A DNA stretch of 64,000 nt from Eutypa lata. Taxonomy: Eukaryota; Ascomycota; Sordariomycetes; Xylariales; Diatrypaceae. The position numbers were made by a program, and so were the translations under genes. The first letter of the stretch is position 1, and each line of letters starts with the position of its first letter. Positions 36,148-45,834 of the stretch are shown here, piece by piece. The stretch is taken from contig JAKULF010000006.1 of the NCBI GenBank assembly GCA_022661535.1, positions 3,281,001-3,345,000 on the forward strand, written 5' to 3'. Under the pieces are notes generated by a model, which was not told the DNA's origin, ran no database searches, and was given only the letters and a program-made list of their open reading frames with translations.

Positions 36148-36738
36148 CTATACTCTGATGCCTCCAAATATTGGCGTAAAAACTTTCAGAAGATGGGTGG
36201 GGCTTTGTAAAATAATCACTATCCATCCTAAAAACGGAATATAACCTCGCACAAACCCGAAAATCTGGTTGCGGTATATGTAACTCTGGCCATTGGGGTA
36301 TATGGTTGTATCATCCACTACGTTGTTATCCCCCTTTGTCAGAATAAGCTGTCTAGAACACGAGTATTAGCAGACGCCAACCATAATGTAAGTCCCGTTC
36401 CAAAGGCGAACTACGCACCTGAGCTCGGGGTCCTCATGCTCTTGGTACATCACTTGGACGGCCCTGTGGACCATTGGGTACGGGCTTCCCGTGAACCAGC
36501 ATACGGGAAGATCGCCAACCTCGACTTCCCCTTGGCGATTCGACACGAGTATGATATCTCCCCTGTGGAATGCTGGTTCCATAGACTCAGTGATGACCAC
36601 CATAGCAGGGTTAGGAGTATCGGCCCAGAGACAGAGCGCCTTCCACGTCATGAAACACGTAGCCAGGACATGAAGTACTGCTAGGATGTTGTGGAGGAGA
36701 GGCCGTGTCCTCAGCCTTGTGTAACGTGAACTGCCCAT
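36148..36738 (-). CDS. Sec11-like ER signal peptidase catalytic subunit (divergent)
   Basis: Exons 36738..36419 and 36352..36148 (phase 2, 66-nt intron) give 174 residues, close to the usual Sec11 length. A single membrane segment lies at about 14-38. The catalytic set of eukaryotic type I signal peptidases can be read: Ser52 in ITESMEPAFHRGD, His91 in MVHRAV, and Asp in LTKGDNNVVDD (115 and 120/121). The C-terminal GYIPFLGW also fits. The family cleaves signal peptides on the lumenal side of the ER as part of the signal peptidase complex. Differences from the housekeeping type are ES instead of SGS before MEP and an odd PVCWFTG in place of a VVYN-like strand. With its position beside an MBOAT gene, this looks like a paralog rather than the essential copy, but that needs the rest of the genome. 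Confidence 0.85.
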
Positions 36739-37783
36739 GGCGAGAAAGACCTAGAAAGTTACAAAATGTCGAATGATGTCTGCCTTCGGAGTCTTCTCTT
36801 CTAGTTTAGTGACAATGTGCGAGTCTAGACCCGAGACAGGCTAATAGGCACTTAGAGTCGTAGCATCTAAAGGTTCTTCTCCCCAACGTCATACGTATTC
36901 GTGTTGCAGCTATGCATAAGAGAATAATTTTAAGCCATCCAAGAGCGATTGCTGAAGGATGGACCAGAGTACTTATCAGCTTATTCAAACTGTACACGTC
37001 GCAGACCTGTGCTCTCAGTTTCCAATCCCGCGATTCGCGGGCCGTGAGTTAACTGCGTCTTAGATAAAGACAAGGAAGCCGATATGGGAAGGTCAGATCA
37101 CCTCGATCCCTACTGAAAAACAAGATTCAAAAAGGAGGCAATAGAACCGGCGGTCTTCGGTGTGTTAGAAATCTTTCTATTTTCCATAAGCACTTGCTTT
37201 GAACGGTGCTCAGCCTGTCAGCCTCATTTGGCTGGAGGCAGTGCAACTTGGCACGTCAGATTACCGTAGTACCTCTGGCTTGGCTTGGCATAAGAATTCA
37301 TTCTAATTTATGGTCTTCTATAATCACGATATCATTAATGCACCTCGTCAAGAATAGCCCCTCCCAATATAATGTCCCACTTTTTTACCTTGGGACCTTT
37401 CATTGTGTCCATTGTTATAAAAGAGCCTGGCGGGAGAAGCCAGGGGCTCTGTTCGAATCTGACTACATACATAGTACTGTACATGAGCGCGGTGGTGGTA
37501 AGTACACGCAGCGGGTGGTAAAGCGGGGTCACATGAGTGACATCTATTTTGGCGTCTCTAGAGGAATGAATCATTACATTTGTGGTGTTACCGAGAAGTT
37601 TGGTTCGGGCTTAGCCCAATGCTGACTGAATAAAGGAGTTTAGCATTACGGCATGGATTTAGCATGAAACTTCCCAACTACGTCGGCCAAGAAAACCTGC
37701 CGAAAAAGCTTTCTCGCTGGGTATTGCCCTTTTCAGATCCTCCGAAGAAGGTTATCAACCCCTGAATGTCGAAACGGTTCAAT
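36739..37783. other. Spacer without supported gene
   Basis: A 139-codon frame at 37206..37625 (plus) lacks an early ATG and any domain. Promoter region of the Sec11-like gene at its left end. Confidence 0.5.
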
Positions 37784-38635
37784 TCAGGCTCCGCCAAGGG
37801 CGGCCAGTACTCCCACTCTCTTGGCTAGCTTCATATCACCGATTCCTTTTACGCTCTCAGGCGGCGTCAGCCGCTCCATCGCTGGAACACAGTTAATTTG
37901 ACATGATAACGAGGTCTCGGGTAGTTTATCCCTGGGCAGGCAGTCTAACTCACCATCCTTCTTCGCGGCTCTGCTCTCGGCCGTATCATGCCACAGCCTC
38001 AAACACCACGTGGCGACCATTGCATCTCGCATATCCCGGCCCATCGATGCGGTAACGACCAGCCTGCGCTGGTCACCCTTCTCTTCCTCGTAGGCGACCT
38101 CTCTGCCGTAGGAATCGGACCACGTGAAGCGACCGCCCAGCCACTTCGGCCTGACGTCGAACAGGGGGCGGGGCTTCTCAGCGAACAGCGGGTCGGAAGA
38201 CGCGCTGCTCCCCGCGTGAAGCAGCGCCTTGAACTCGGTCTTCTGGAACCGTGCCTTCGACGTCTCGAGGCTGATGTTACCTAGCGTGGCGCGCGACGCG
38301 GACGTAATGTAGTACGCCGGGGCGTCTTTGCGATACTGCGCCCCCGCAGGGTGCGCGAGGTAGAATAGGTGCACGTTCTGCTTTTCGGGAGGAGCTTTGC
38401 TCTCGGCATTTTCGGGAGGCTGGTGCTCTACCCGCTCGAACACTGTGGATGTGCCTCTCGGTGGAATTGCGGTAACGTCCCAGCTCACCTGGTAGATTGG
38501 TGCTGTCCCAGCTGTAGTCTCGCGCATTATGGACTGTCCTGCAAACAGGAGGGTCGCTGGCTCCAGAACGTCCCCGAAGGACCCCTCCGCTACACTCTCA
38601 TAAGACGGTGGAATGTCCTTACTGTCACTCTCCAT
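37784..38635 (-). CDS. Hypothetical protein, PPxY-containing, possibly tubby/LURP-like fold
   Basis: The frame is open for 283 codons, but it contains a 72-nt segment (37953..37882) with a GTGAGT donor, a TTAACTG-like branch and a CAG end, and no stop. Removal in phase 1 gives 259 residues and is the likelier mRNA. The N-terminus has a PPSY motif (residues 9-12), a candidate binding site for WW domains of Rsp5-type ubiquitin ligases. The middle shows alternating beta-type segments (IYQVSWDVTAIP, HLFYLAHP, APAYYITSASRATLGN, RPKWLGGRFTWSDSYGREVAYEEE), then a helix AMVATWCLRLWHD. That pattern resembles fungal phospholipid-scramblase/tubby-like (LURP) barrels with a helix at the end, but I cannot confirm it. 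It is divergent from a second protein with the same order of features. Confidence 0.75.
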   Translation of the reverse strand: MESDSKDIPPSYESVAEGSFGDVLEPATLLFAGQSIMRETTAGTAPIYQVSWDVTAIPPRGTSTVFERVEHQPPENAESKAPPEKQNVHLFYLAHPAGAQYRKDAPAYYITSASRATLGNISLETSKARFQKTEFKALLHAGSSASSDPLFAEKPRPLFDVRPKWLGGRFTWSDSYGREVAYEEEKGDQRRLVVTASMGRDMRDAMVATWCLRLWHDTAESRAAKKDGELDCLPRDKLPETSLSCQINCVPAMERLTPPESVKGIGDMKLAKRVGVLAALGGA

Positions 38636-39367
38636 TGTGCTGGTTTCTGTTCTTCTGTTCGTAAGCTGAAGTCTTTAGCCCTCGGAGCTTCGGACCGGTA
38701 GGTGATGTGATTTAACAACTTCGCTATAGTCGAAGAGATATAGATGTATTTTGTCAAATAGACGCAAATAAGCACATAAATTACGATCGGCCGCCGCGCA
38801 GTAAGCTCTTATAATGAAGTTGGCCAGGTAAGTAGCACTGGAACAAAGACGTAAAGAACGATGAATGACGTAGTGCTGAGTTGCTTATTGGTTCGTCCAA
38901 TTCAATTAGAAATGTGGCTGTGTGTTGGCTGTATCGAGCACTGCCGCTTTGATTGTGTTACTAGTATCTGGGCATCCCCAGTACCGAATTTGTACAGAAT
39001 TATCTCATATGCCGTACAACTAGTAGCATGTCAGACTTTAGTTTCCAGTTCCCCATTGCCTAGCTAAGCAAAGAAAGGGGGGGGGCTTGCGTCCGTCTCT
39101 TAGTCGTCGGATTTTATATAAGATTATACACGATGCACTGCCACGAAGATCGACACATCCTTAATGTTTTGGTTGATCCGATTCCTTGTCTTGTACTTAT
39201 CCTCTTCCTATATGTTCCAGTTGACTTAAATTTCTCCCCTTCGGTTCATGGGTCGAGTCTTCGGGCGACACTTACTTTACTAGGCAGATTCACCAAGTCG
39301 TTTGTCTCACGAGAATTGTTCTTCCCCCCTAATTATTAACACGCCAAGGGCCTTCTCACATTCAACC
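38636..39367. promoter_or_regulatory. Shared divergent promoter region
   Basis: 732 bp between two outward-pointing hypothetical genes that may be related. A G-run (39078-39086) lies in its right half. No coding evidence and no recognised operator. Confidence 0.4.
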
Positions 39368-40093
39368 ATGGCCACAACCACCATTCCTGCGCAGATGGAA
39401 AACCCATTCGTCGACACACAGGGTGATGTCGACTCCGTCTTGGAGCCCGCCAAGGTGGGCTTCAAGAGATACAGCTTGTACTACACAACCTCCCGTCTCG
39501 ATGCACGGCTGCACTTAGGCTCGTCCACGAGCCCAGCCTCGTACTACTTCGAGTCGAAGATGGCGCTGTCGTCTCCGCAGCTCTTCCTGCGAAGGGGCGC
39601 CGACGCGACGGCGCCGGTGGTCAATTTCGCCCGGCTCCAGTCCACGTCGCGGCACATACTGCTCGGCGCGGGCAGCTACACCAAGCAGGCCGCCGAGGTG
39701 GGGCGGGTCGCGTGGGAGGAGCTGCGCCGCGAGAAGAACCTCATGCACCGCAGCGACTACCACTTCAGCACGGGAGTTGCCGACGACAACAACAACGGGA
39801 AGAAGACGGCGTTCTGCTGGCGTAAGAACAAGGATAGGATACTCCGGACCGTCTATGAGTGCGTCGACGAGAACGGAAATTCAGTCGCGCGGCTGTTCAG
39901 TGGCGGCGCCTTGAACTGGAGGAAGGGCGGCGAGATCGACACCGCCGAAGGATTAAGCCAAGCCCTCGAGGAATACCTGATCATGAGCGCGCTGGCCGTC
40001 TGGGTTATGGAAGCCTTCGACTATCAAAGTCTGCTGAACGGGTATAGCGACAGTAACAAGAAGGGCTATGATGGTAGCAAGAAGAAGGACTAG
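39368..40093 (+). CDS. Hypothetical protein, possible distant partner or paralog of the 37.8-38.6 kb gene
   Basis: Single exon of 241 residues from the ATG in a CAACCATGG context. After a short polar start, the protein has strand-like segments (RYSLYYTTSRLDARLHLG, ASYYFESKM, PQLFLRRG, HILLGAGSY), a basic region with CWRKNKDRILRTVYECVDENGNSVARL, and a final helix EYLIMSALAVWVMEAFDY, then a Lys/Asp tail. The order of beta barrel followed by a hydrophobic helix resembles tubby-like/LURP proteins, and it parallels the divergent neighbour on the minus strand. No catalytic motif and no signal peptide are seen. Codon use is GC-rich, as in other expressed genes of the window. Function unknown. Confidence 0.75.
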   Translation: MATTTIPAQMENPFVDTQGDVDSVLEPAKVGFKRYSLYYTTSRLDARLHLGSSTSPASYYFESKMALSSPQLFLRRGADATAPVVNFARLQSTSRHILLGAGSYTKQAAEVGRVAWEELRREKNLMHRSDYHFSTGVADDNNNGKKTAFCWRKNKDRILRTVYECVDENGNSVARLFSGGALNWRKGGEIDTAEGLSQALEEYLIMSALAVWVMEAFDYQSLLNGYSDSNKKGYDGSKKKD

Positions 40094-40430
40094 AGCGGTC
40101 TGGGGTGGCCATCGTCACTATTTTAGAGCTTTGATGATTTCTTCTTTTGCGCCTTGTCGATTTTATGATACCTTAGTATAGATATGTTAAAAAAAGAGTA
40201 ATGAACTTATATCATTCTCAAGGTTACCAACGAGAAAAGGAGCTCCGAGTGATGACTGGACATGCTATGGCCTGGTTTTCAACTAGCCCCCATTTCTTTC
40301 ACGCCTCGAGTGTTCAATTGTAATCCCAGCTGATAATAGTTCGAGGTCGCTTTACCATCTTGACATTGACCGTCCATCCGTAATCATTCATCCTTCTCTC
40401 CCATAGGCTATGATCATATGCATCCTAGTA
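40094..40430. other. Short spacer
   Basis: 3' flank of the hypothetical gene; nothing recognised. Confidence 0.6.
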
Positions 40431-41030
40431 TTACATTTTACCGTCGATAACGACATTCCGTATGGTTGGAACAGCATTCAATTGCTCATCAAGCATAGCC
40501 AGAGGCTCCACCAACTCGGAACCCTGTGGCATTTTAGATGCAGCGTCGAAAACGCTATATGCGTGTGCGATCGAAGTAGCACCCTGGAGTGAGAACTCGA
40601 GTGTGGTGACACCTGTGCACGCACTGAGAATGAGTTGTAGATACGCGATATCGGCATCACGGCGCTCGATTCTGTCGCCAGGTTCATACCAGATCTGACT
40701 GAACCTAGGAAATTCGAGGCAGATGTGCCGGATAAGACTTGCTTAGGCTCTGATCTGAACTAAGATTGGAGGGATGCGAATATCTTTAGCAGCCGGCGAC
40801 CAACAAGGGACGCCAGGAAATCGAAATCCGATTGTCGGCGTAAAGCAGCGGGCTTGTCTCGAGAAAGAACTGTCGGCACACGAAGGAGATAGTAGAGTAG
40901 CGCCCCTTCTTCCGATATCGCGATCCGCCTGGCTCCTGGTCATAAAATTGGATTGGCTCTTGCCATATCAACAAGCACGCATATTTTTACGGCGTATCTG
41001 TGCGGGCAGATCTAAACATGTAAGTTTAAC
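40431..41030 (-). pseudogene. Decayed DUF7730/F-box-like gene
   Basis: The minus strand carries protein-like segments in several frames. The 5' part has an LPAQIRR-like start near 41010, then SFVCRQFFLETSPLLYADN, a string typical of fungal DUF7730/F-box-associated proteins. The 3' part reads RHICLEFPRFSQIWYEPGD, then an open run of about 85 codons (DADIAYLQLILSACTGVTTLEFSL...) to a TAA at 40433-40431. Joining them needs at least one frame change, and a TAA stands at about 40744 in the 3' frame. No canonical introns resolve this, so I read it as a pseudogene. The family hint rests on the CRQ...PLLYADN string only. Confidence 0.5.
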
Positions 41031-41587
41031 AACCATTATAATGTGTTATGGCGAGATTGCTGCACTTGTGTTGAACAACTGAGATACGGAGTGAGTGAAG
41101 TAGGTCAGATAGCTATGAAGCCCCGATCCGGACGTGCGTATGCCTGCATGTGATAATCCGAGTAGGAAGGAGAAGAAGGGGGCTTATAATCTGTAACAGG
41201 GTGTTGCTTAATTGAATCTCAGTTCTTGGGAAGTTGGGGGCTACCGCCAACCTATAACCAACCGGAACAGTTAAATAATAGACTAGTAAGGTAACCCATA
41301 AGGCCGAAGCCATGAACTGCTTTAGATGAGGAGAAACTCCGTCTGTTTCTCCGCATTTCCTTTTCATTCCATAGCAGATGTACGGCTTCATATTATGCGC
41401 AACTCAACAATCATTGGCTTAATCACATGTGCTTACGAATAAAACCGGTTGCAGATGGAAATTATTAGATACGTAGGACTGTCGCGTCTAAGAATGTACA
41501 AGTATCTCACTTGTAACGTAATACTAATTTGCTGAAACCCCGTGAGGCTGTGACTGGAACCATAATTCTATGTTGCTCTGTTTAGCC
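41031..41587. other. Spacer
   Basis: AT-rich, no coding evidence; 3' flank of the P450 gene. Confidence 0.55.
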
Positions 41588-43249
41588 TCATGTTAACATT
41601 TTCATTGGTTTGTCCGACCCCGAGAAATCCACTGTCCATTGCTGTTGGCCGACGTCAGTGCGTGGTCGAAGTTCAACCTCGAGATCATGGTCAGGCTGAT
41701 CTAGAGAAGCAGCCTGGGAAGATCTTTCTACGGGAATCTGTGGCCATTGTCCCTCTACTGGACTTGCGTCAAAGCGAAGAATCATCATTGTTGTGAATAA
41801 TAGGATCTCAGTGCTGGCGAAGTGACGGCCAGGACAAAGGTGCGCCCCATTTCCGAATCCACGGAGGGCCGCTGGGTTGTGGCGCTTAGCTCCCGCATGC
41901 TTGAGGAATCGTTTGTGATAGAATTCCGACTCGTTGTCACCCCAGTTGCTCGGATCGTGGTGCTGAACCCTGTAGGGGATGAATACTGTACCACCCTTCT
42001 TGAGGAGATAGCGGTCATCGAGTAAATGATCCTCGAGTGCTCGACGAGGGACGAGCCCAATACCGTGAGCACGAAAGACTTCCGAAAAGGTTGAGTGCAA
42101 GATGGGACATGAGTTCTTTATCCAGTCAAGATTGATAGTACAGGTGTCGTCTTGGTGTTTCTGCACAGCCTGGGATACTTCGCCGCGGCAGTCTTCAAGG
42201 ACATTTGCGTCTGAAAAAATGTGATAGACGAGCCAGAATGCCATTGGTATAGTGTTACTGTTAAGAGCGATGAGGCCGCCAACTTCAAACCTTGAGACGT
42301 CCTTAGCGGGTATGCCCTCTTGAAAGAAGAAGCCAATACGCCGCTGGATATATCCAGAGGCCTGGTCTTGACCATTTGCGGCTAAGTAGTTGTCAAAGGC
42401 TTTTACTAAAGACTCTCGTGCTTCAAGGCCTTCCTTGGCTATCCATTTCGGAAGGATGCCGAGACTCAGGAGCGGGATCTTCTGTTCGAACTTTCTAATA
42501 CGAGTCAGTAAAAACGCGAAGCGATCCTGTAAATAATACTTACAGCCAGGCAGCGATAGTATTGGCATCTTTCATGGGATTAAGGGGACCAAAGACGCTA
42601 TCGGTAGTCGCACTCATTATCGTCTTCCTGACGAAATCGTAAAGATGAATGACATTTGGGCCATCTGCTGCAAGTTTTGTGAGTGATCGCTCCAGAGTTT
42701 TGATCGCTTTGCTATTCATAGCATCGAGATCTACGCCGGCGGCAAGTGAAGGGTGGATGGCTTTGATGAAGCGAGACAAAAACGTGTTGTCGGCTCCAGG
42801 CGCCACATCATTGCCGACAATACCAAGGGCGGTTTTGCTAACCCCTAATATATTCTGGCATCCTTGGATTTGTAATGGGTCGAAAGAAAGTGTTTTAAAA
42901 TGCCGCTGGACGGCCGGGATGAGGGCGGTAGAGTTGATAACGTACAAACGACTGCTTGCGATGCGGAGTGTGTAGATCGGCTGTCGGTACTTATTGCTAA
43001 GCACAAAGTTAGTCTCAGTCTCAGTCTCATGTACTATTGCGATGCTCATTATGCATGCCTCATGTAGGTATAGAAATGGCCTTTCCAACGCCTCATTCCA
43101 ATGATGGGACTGATGTAGGGAATAAGACCTGGAGCTAGGGGTGGCTCTCTACTATCATGCGTAGAGACTAGGCGCATCCAGAAGAAGAGAAAAGTCGAGG
43201 TAAGAATGCCCAGCAGTGCAACTACGAAAGAGAGAATCCAGTCACCCAT
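41588..43249 (-). CDS. Cytochrome P450 monooxygenase
   Basis: Exons 43249..43059, 42996..42544 and 42494..41588 give 516 residues. An N-terminal membrane anchor (residues 5-27) is followed by the Pro-rich hinge PPLAPGLIPYISP. The ExxR motif is E353-V-F-R356, the meander has FYHKRFL, and the haem loop is FGNGAHLCPGRHFA with Cys435 as axial ligand. The I-helix region is GGLIALNSNTIPMAFW, with Asn in place of the usual acid/Thr pair. This last feature and the overall pattern recall the CYP7/CYP8-like fungal group (oxysterol or prostacyclin-synthase-like), which can catalyse isomerase-type reactions; this is inference. Intron 1 (42997..43058) has an ideal GACTAAC branch and TTAG acceptor, but its donor is GCATGC instead of GT. 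The exon join nevertheless restores a good P450 string (FYTYMSNKYRQPIYTLR). Confidence 0.88.
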
Positions 43250-45834
43250 GGTGAATGATGCTGAGGATTTGCTTTCCTAAGAGATTATCTGGCAATTGTA
43301 AACCTGAAAAAGGTAGAATCAGTATTCAAAGAATGAAGAGAAGACAAAACAAAAAGTGAGGGGAGCGGAACTATGGAAGTTGGGAAAGTTAATTCACAAA
43401 ACATATACCTGTTCTAATGTTTGCCTTTTTGTAATTAGGGTTAAAATAGATATAATACCGCCTTAATCCCAAATAGGTACATAAGCCTATTTAATCATAT
43501 CTCATATTGAACATGAACGGTACATAACTATGTGACACAGCCGTGTTTCAGGAGGCCACCAGTTCAGGTTTCTCTTGTTGTTTACGGCCGATAGATTAAG
43601 CCTAGCTAACTGCATATCTGGGTAGAATTGGTGTAACACACCCCCAATGTGATATTCGGTGACTATCCGATATAATCAGGTGCCTATATGCCTTATAATC
43701 TAAGTACATTGAGCAAATGTTTCGTTTAATATTATATAATGTACTATGTACTTAAGTAAAATAAATCAAAGGGGGTGGGGGCTATAACCTGTTGCTTAGA
43801 ATTGAAGTTCTGTGCTTGTCTGTCGTGAATTGTAGAGCTTTCTGTAGCTGCATACTATAAACGAAGAGGTATTAATATAAGGCTCTATAAACAGCAGAGA
43901 ATTCCAGACAGCCCAGCACCATCGTCATTGTCACTCAATCCCTATCCAGTGTATCCATTTTCGTTCAGAATCGCGATGTCTGCTACCGCTGGGGTGCCAA
44001 TTATTTCGCCCACGTATACCATACCCATCGGCATCTTTCGTGTAAGTAGCACATTGCTGAGTTGAAATTTTTACTATTCTGCTGATTAAGTCCATCCATC
44101 AGGGCGTTCATTGTGGTGACTTTGCGCTCTGCCTGATAGCGTTCAGCGGTCGCATGTATATACGACTGGTTTGCTTCCGGCGCTTCCTTGTTGAGGACTT
44201 CCTTGTTTTGTGGCTTTGGCCTTCCCCTTGACAACCTCCATTTTAACGCAAACTGGTTTACTATGCGTATACAACGCAACAGCAATAAGTTTAGGTGAAT
44301 TGAAGCCGACTGCAAACTTCTGGGATGACAACTCATTATTGAACCGGCTAACCACGGCTGCGGATCTTGGCTTTTTACCGCCAGGAATAGTCTATCTAGC
44401 AGTGACGCCTTTCTGGCCGCGCTGCGTCTTTGCTTCATCATGCTCGCTTCCACAAGCGAGGACCTGGATAGTGGGGAAGATATCCTACATCCAGTTGCAG
44501 GTCATGTACCAGGAGTTCTAACCGGACGCTTCTTTCATGAATACCTAGTTATCAGTCCTATGTTCATACTGTGTACAGAACCATATGTCATCTGCTGACC
44601 TTTTCTTGTGCCGCTTGAGTCTCTCAGAAATGAAACGTGGGACTCTTGTATCCCTTCTTGCCAACACCTTCAGGTCTACTAGGGCAACAAAGACAATCAA
44701 GACCTAACTACTAGAGGCTCAACAGAGCACAATAGTCCAGGGGACGTGATGGCTTTGGTTGAACTCTTTCGTCCGTAGATTATCCACCTGGCTTTGTCCC
44801 AGTAGCTTAAAACCATTGCTTTGTCACACTTGTTGTACGCCCTGTTTTCCTACAGTTTTTCTATATATGAAAACTATAACCCTTCTCTCCTCATGCGTAT
44901 TAACCAAAATCGTCCGTGACATACGTCTTGGAACTCAGCAGCACTACGGTTATAATCATCCATTAATATATGCATTTACTTGCAATGCTACGGAAATACC
45001 AGTCCACACGAAAAGACTCATCAAGGTGTCTTCCGTAGATGATACAACAATTCATTTGAAGAGAGGCTCGATAGGGCTACCTTACGCCCATTGCCTTTCC
45101 TCTAATATTTCATCCTTCTTAATGAGAAAACATGGTTGGTATGAGACGTCAATTAAGCAAAGTATGAAACGTAAGTAACATAATGTATAATTATCATTTA
45201 AAACGACACCGTTGCTTTGAAATATTAATAATTCGAGGTTCATTGCGAACTACGCCACGATAAACGGTGAAATCAGAGAAGCACCGGATACTTGAGGCAT
45301 TACAAACGACCATCGTATATAGTCTTATATCCATACGAGTTTCGAGGCCGCAATAACTACTCACCAAGGTGTACATTTTCCCTGGGAGTTATTAGAGCAA
45401 TTTACATTGATTATAGTCATAGCATGGTATTCACATGTTAGCGATCAGCTCCATGATGTAGCTGTACCCATTGTCACGATAATGATGGTAATGACGAGAA
45501 ATATATGAGATGGGTTTATATATGAATACAACAATTATTTCAGCTATATGATGTTATGCTCATCTTTCGACGATAATGGGGCTACGAGCTCTTAGCAACC
45601 GAAGTTAGATCCAGACCCATATCTACCTACTCTGTGAGCCTTCCTAATTACGATGCACTAGCATAGAGTATTGACAATAATACAGTGCTCTGCTAGACAC
45701 TTGTACGAATCAAAAAGTCACTCTATGAGGGAGAAATAGACTGAAGTGGATTAATTGAATATAACTATATACAGTGAATTGAAATGCCCATTTAGCCAAC
45801 TGTAGTCACCTCTAGTATACCTCCTTCTGTTCGT
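43250..45834. other. 2.6-kb AT-rich spacer
   Basis: No complete gene supported. Overlapping frames on both strands at 44001..44521 give no domain. One possible small gene start is listed separately at 43976. Confidence 0.5.
43976..44251 (+). CDS. Possible small gene start, uncertain
   Basis: An ATG at 43976 follows a fungal-type leader (TCTATAAAC about 90 bp upstream, then CA/CT-rich sequence). The 22-codon first exon, beginning MSATAGVPIISPTYTIPIG, ends at a perfect GTAAGT donor (44042). An acceptor CATCAG at 44102 fits with a 61-nt intron. The following frame gives about 48 residues of no known family before TGA. It may be a decayed copy of a gene whose 3' part has been lost. Confidence 0.25.

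Noticed and set aside
37448..37460. B-box-like TGTTCGAATCT suggesting a tRNA or SINE
   Set aside because: No A box or tRNA fold at the right distance upstream.
37206..37625. 139-codon plus frame
   Set aside because: Starts at GTG, no domain, no codon bias like expressed genes nearby.
14866..43249. Secondary-metabolite gene cluster (regulator, MFS, MBOAT, P450, oxalate decarboxylase)
   Set aside because: No backbone enzyme (PKS, NRPS, terpene cyclase, DMATS) in the window and the candidate genes are spread over 28 kb among unrelated genes.
44001..44521. Overlapping frames on both strands (103-150 codons)
   Set aside because: Neither gives a recognisable domain; conflicting strands; left uncalled apart from the small start at 43976.
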